Shown here: piece after piece, positions 10,691-16,600 of the stretch
Position numbering within the stretch: the first letter of the stretch is position 1
Layout of the letters: every line of letters starts with the position of its first letter
DNA from: Heliocidaris erythrogramma
Lineage: Eukaryota > Echinodermata > Echinoidea > Camarodonta > Echinometridae
Assembly: GCA_025617745.1 (NCBI GenBank)
Contig: CM046855.1
Span: forward strand, 15,469,880 to 15,533,879
DNA: 64,000 nucleotides
Reading direction: 5' to 3'
Made by a program: the position numbers and the translations under genes
The notes under the pieces: generated by a model
What the model saw: only the letters and a program-made list of their open reading frames with translations
Told to the model about the DNA's origin: nothing
Database searches by the model: none

Positions 10691-13600
10691 GGGGGGTGGT
10701 GGGGGTGGTGGTGGTGGTGATGGTGGTGGTGGTGGGGGGGGGGGGGGGGGGGGTGGTGGTGGTGGTGGTGGTGGTGGGGGTGGGGGTCGTGGTGGTGGTG
10801 GTGGTGGTGGTGGTGGTGGTGGTGGTGGTGGTGGAGATGATGATGATGATTGAAACAGTATTAAAGGGCAATCCAAGATTTGTAGTAATTTGATTTGTGT
10901 GAAAGCAGAAAAATCAGGGAAGCAGATTGGTCAAAATTTGACCGAAATCGGACAAGCGATAAGAAGGTTATGATTTCTCAAAAGCTGCAATCACTATACA
11001 TATGGGAATTTCAAATTGGCCGTATCGGTACGATCAACTTTCCCATTCGCTCCAACACACAAAACGACTAAAATTTCAATTTTTCAACATGTATAACTCA
11101 GTAGGATCTTTTTCTTTTTGGAGAACATATAACAATATGCTATCTACAATATATTTTTTAGTACTGGCCCGAGGGAAAAAGGGCTCAGGAGAAAACTGGA
11201 ATTTAATGATATTTTGGTGTACAACAAATGGCCAAATGGAGAGTTGACCGTGAATATGTGACAATCGATTCACCAAATTGCCAGTGATCTCATTTTTCAA
11301 ACAATCATAACTCTCTTATTCTTTGTCCGATTTCTTTCAAACTTTCACCATCCTGTTTCTCTTAATTTTCTCCTTTCACATAAATCAGCTTTTTACAAAA
11401 GTTGGATTGCCCTGTAAATATTAGTGTAATTGATTGCCTACTGCCATTGAAGTAAAATAGGGCATGTACATCATTCGGGAGTAAAGAAATGTGTGCATAT
11501 GAAATGTAAAGATAATTGTAGTGAATTTTATTCCAAACATTTTTTTAAATATTTACAGGTTACAGGCTTCTTAGCATGTGGACTTTATCATTTAAGATCC
11601 ATAAGAAACCCAGTACTTCAACATGGTAAGTGTTAGCAAGGCTATTTTCTGCAATAAGCTTAGACTTTGCACTTACTACATTTACTAATGCTATTCATGA
11701 TCTGAGAAAGTTGAATGGATCATCTGTATTTTCATTATTATAGTAGTGGTAATTTGATTTGTTTTCATCATAAATGATTCTTGTGAAATGCTCGTGATAA
11801 GACCTCAAGCAAATACCTCAGATTTTATTTTGAAAACATGACGCTATGAATAGAATAATTTAATTCATTTTTTAGACAGCAAATTCAAAGTCCAATTCAA
11901 CTATATGAATTGTTTGTTTGCTGAGGCACAAATAGAATGAATCATTTGAAGTTTGTGTATTTTTATTCACCTCTCATGTTGCTGAATTTGAATTTTTAAT
12001 CTGTGAGTTTGCAGGTCTCAATTATCCTGTTAATTTCATTCAAGTTTTATAATTATGTATATGCTAAAACATACATATTTTGAATACTACAAAGATTGAC
12101 TTTTACTACACATTTTGTCTGTTTTTCTCAGGTGTTTCCAGTATGATGTGGCACACCTTCATGGTAAAGAAAGTTTCTGCAACTGCTTTTCTCATGGACA
12201 AAGTAGGGAAAGCCCCCAAAGACAGGCTGTGTAGAAGAGTAAGTTATTTTTCTTATACTGAATTCTATTTTTTGTCATTGAAGATTAATGTAAGAACCTC
12301 CATACAGGCCATATGCAGTGTATTAGTGTTCAGTGCATGTACCGATTAGAACAAAGACACTTACATATATGTAGAATGTAATTGGAAGATATTGTGCCTG
12401 AAATCATTTTTGTTTTGTTCAATTTTTTTTTTCAGATTTTATTTTTGATATGATTGTATTCATTTACCAATAACAAGATACAGTGCATTATGATATTTAC
12501 GATATTTACAGGAAAACATTATGTAATTACATCATGGTAAAAAAAAAAAAAAAAAAAGGTAAATTGGAACCAGAAAATAGCATAAGTGCTAGTCAGGTCT
12601 GGCCCCAGGTCTAAGATTTGCTTATGAAAATGTAAGTTATCAATCGATATATATAACCATATGAGTTAAACTAGTATTGACAATAGTTATATTAAACAGT
12701 GTATGAATACAAACACACTGATTTACAAAGCTAACTAAAATTCCATCAATCTAATACTAAATAAATGCTAACTAAAGGTGGGTTGTAAAATTTAATTTTT
12801 GATTAAATGATCTTTTAACAATTAATTCTGGTTGTTTATAAATGTAAAGTATAACAATATTTATTCAATTTATTATCCTTTCTGTTTATCGCTTTTTACA
12901 GACTTTTATTGGTGACTTTTAACATGCAAATTTTGTATTTTGTATTTCTACACGAGATATTTATGACGATGAACCTAGGGTTTCTACCAGTCATTCATGA
13001 ATGTGTATATATAGTTTAATGGTTATACAATATTATTACGTTTATCTTTACATTGTGAAGGTATGAAATGCTATAAAATGGGCCCATAATTGATTTCATG
13101 AACCTTACCAAATATCTACCTGACTCTATGGTTTTGATAAAGGGTTGGACTCATCAACTTTCCTTTCATGCTTTCATGATATGAACATCTAATTGCAGGA
13201 TGTTGGCTTGAGTGAGACAGCAATGGAGAAATTTCTTGGTTTTACAGCAGATCTTTTGGACTGCATATATCAGGTATGATTTGAAACTCATTCATATGCA
13301 AAGATAAAACTATCCTATTTCAGTAACTTTTAGTGATGATTGGACTTACTGTGAATAGCATTTAAGTGATATTTAATGTGACATGTGCATTATAATTTTT
13401 TAAATTTGATTTAGTTATAAATACTGATTGATCATGTGATTCAAAGATGAGGTGTAAAAATAAAGTATAGAAGCCATCAAAGTCTGCTGTTACTTTATAA
13501 AATGTATGATCATTTCTTTTTTGTTACAGTTATGTTTACATTTTAAGAGACATATCCCAGTATACCAAATAGCTTTACTGGTACACCCATTTTTTTTTTA

Positions 13601-16600
13601 ACCCCAGGTTGAAGCAGAATCTTCATTGACTCCCATCTTTGATGTGGAGGACCTATGGCAGCATATTCAAGGCCCCGCCCCCTTGGTGGAGCTGGCTGTC
13701 AATCAAACCCTTCCTAATCACTCATTGGTTGATGTCCATAAGCAGCTGTGTACCATCATGCATGCCGTCATGACGTTTGGAATGAAGTCAGTCAAGGTAG
13801 GACTTCAATGATAACTGCTCTGGCAACGATTGTTCTGTGGTCCACTTTTACCACTTGTCTATTTGCTGACTTTATCCCTGGATCCAGTACCCTACCTAAT
13901 CCTTAAATCTGTATCTTTGACGAAATAAAGCTCTAAGCAAATGTTGTCATAGCTAATGTCAGATCATCACTCCAAGATGAATTAAACTCATGTATCTTTG
14001 TATGAATGTTCCTAGGGACACAGATATCAGTGTGGAATATTCCTTGTGAACCTTTTATGGTTTGTAAAGCCATTATGGGTTATAATGTTTGTCAGTCAGT
14101 AATATCCGAGGACGCATCAATGAAATCTCAACTTGGCAGTGATATTCTGTATACAGGTATTGATCAACAATATCGTAAAGCTTCACACTATAGAATTTCA
14201 AACAATGTGTAATATTTCATTTTATGGGAAAAGGAAGAACTTTCTTATTGCGAATTTATGCTTATTTCAGATGTCTAAATGTCATGCAGCTGTTATTTCA
14301 TTTTGAAATAATATTTGATAAATTACCTTTCTGATGTCTTGTGTATATGTATACATGTACATTCTGTTGATATTCAAGAAGCTTTACTCTTTTATTTCAA
14401 CTACCAAATTAATCATAAATGTCACGTAGATTAATCCTAACTTTGGGAGAATGTATCTTTCTGTAAACCATTATCTTTACTACAGGTGTTGCAGTTGTTT
14501 GACTACAAAACCAAAAATGCTTTCTTCAAGGCCCTTGGTGCCACATTCATCCCCTCGTCAAATGAGATCGACTATGGATTAGTGAAACTAAGACAACAGG
14601 TATTAAATTCGCCAATCCCCTCTGCTGATTAGGTCATATATCTTTAGAAGAAGTCAAATCATCCCTGAAACCTATATGAGACATTCAAATGGTTTAACAA
14701 TAAAGTGCATGAAGGGAAAATTTTATTTTATTTTAAGGACTGCAAGGAAGTTGACTCAGTAACTTCCGTGTGCCCCAAATTTTATGCAAGAACATTTACT
14801 AGTCTACTCAAAGGTCGCTTAAAGCTCATGTGCAGTCTTGGTAGCAAAAAGGAAGTTGGATAGAAATGTGTTAATATAGTCTCATGTTGTTCTCCTTGTA
14901 TAAAAAGATACATGTACGTGTACGAGATCACTTGGTATTCCATCCATGATTTTCGGTTAATTTTAATGTAAATGTCTGTGAGGGATAAATAACGGCTATA
15001 TACTGCCCTATGCTAGGACCTTTCCACCCCAACAGCTGCCCGCACAACAATGTCGGTGCTTCGCATGGAGATGCATGGAGTGCGTGTATAGCAAACACAG
15101 TCCCTGCATGTTTTACATGTTTGTACACATAGTAGTATAACTTGCCATTGTAGGAGCTTTGATTCCTGTCCCGGTATCTAAATAATATTTTACCTCTTAC
15201 TTGTTTAATATTTAATTTGAGGAGGAAAAAAATTCTCAGCAGTTTAGTTATGCTAGTATCTTACTATATATCTTCTAAACTCAAGGAAATCTGATGAAAA
15301 AGTGTTTTAGGGCTTACCAAAACTGCACATTGCATGTAACCTTTAAGGGATGGACTAGGGATTAATAAAATCAAGACAACATTGGTTATTATCCAATGAC
15401 ATTTGATAGTGAAATCGAGATGTGTAGGGGCTATCGTCCAGTAAGATTGAATATAGATTATTGAAATCATGACAGAAAATATTAGGTGCCTACTTGTTTA
15501 TCCACTGAGATAGATAGTGGATTAGTAAAATCAAGACAGCAAGTGTCATGGGGGTATTATCCAAAGGGATTAATTATGGGTTCATGAAATCAAGACAACA
15601 TATCCTCTGTTGTGAGACAGAAGGGCTCTGTAATAAAGGGTACATGAGGCCTGAAAAAATAATTTGTGTATAGTTGGCTTACATAAAATCAATCCCAGAA
15701 AACACTACATTCAACGGTGACAGCATATAGGAGATATTGATGTTTGAAAGTAAAATACCCCCAAATTAATATAAATAAGACTTGAGCAAAGACTACTTGA
15801 TTGATCACGATCTTAAGTGGGTGTTGTGGCGTGCGCCTGTAATCCAGCTAACAGTGGAAGTTATAAACTGATTCAGCAGACCCAGGTTCGAGACTGAGTC
15901 ACGTCTTTCGGATGGTGACGTTAAAGGTCGATCCCCAGACGTAAATAATCATATCTGATTGATATACGTCTGTAAAAACCCAATTACATACATACATAGC
16001 ACTGCATGTGGAATACATGAAACAGTTTTTTTTTCAGGCGTAAATATTCAAATTTGAATGAAGAGCGCCGCTAAACCTAAAACAACAACATAGTAAATAT
16101 TCAGATTTGAATGTAGAGCGCCACTAAACCTAAAAAATAGTAGCTCACCTAAAGATATATTGACCCTGGAACGTCTTCACTGCCAAGCTAAAAAAATAAA
16201 ACTTGCTTTTGATTGCATTGTATAAATCTCTGACAATTCTATGCCAAATCAATTTTCAAGTCGATAAAACATTTCCATCGTATACTTCATTCATTGGTTG
16301 TTTTATTTGGGTTGTAGATTCTCCGTAAGTTACGAGCCAACTTAATTTTCAATTCGATAAAACATTTTGCGTTGTATACTTCATTCATTTGTTGTTTTAT
16401 TTGGGTTGTAGATTCTCTGTAATTTATGCGCAAAACCAATTCAACATAAACGTTTTGCATGGCATACTTGATTCATCTGTTGATTTTGGGGGGTTGTAAA
16501 TTATGGATAATTTTCAATTCGATAAAGACTTTTTCCATTGTATAATTCCTTCATTTCTTTGGTTTTATTTGGGTTGTATATTCTCTGTAAGTTACGCGCC

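Noticed and set aside
10476-10893. Long frames rich in Thr, Pro, Ser, Asp or Val on both strands
   Set aside because: They are translations of the GAT/GGT microsatellite; the only coding sequence here is the RAB3GAP2 exon at 10506-10612.
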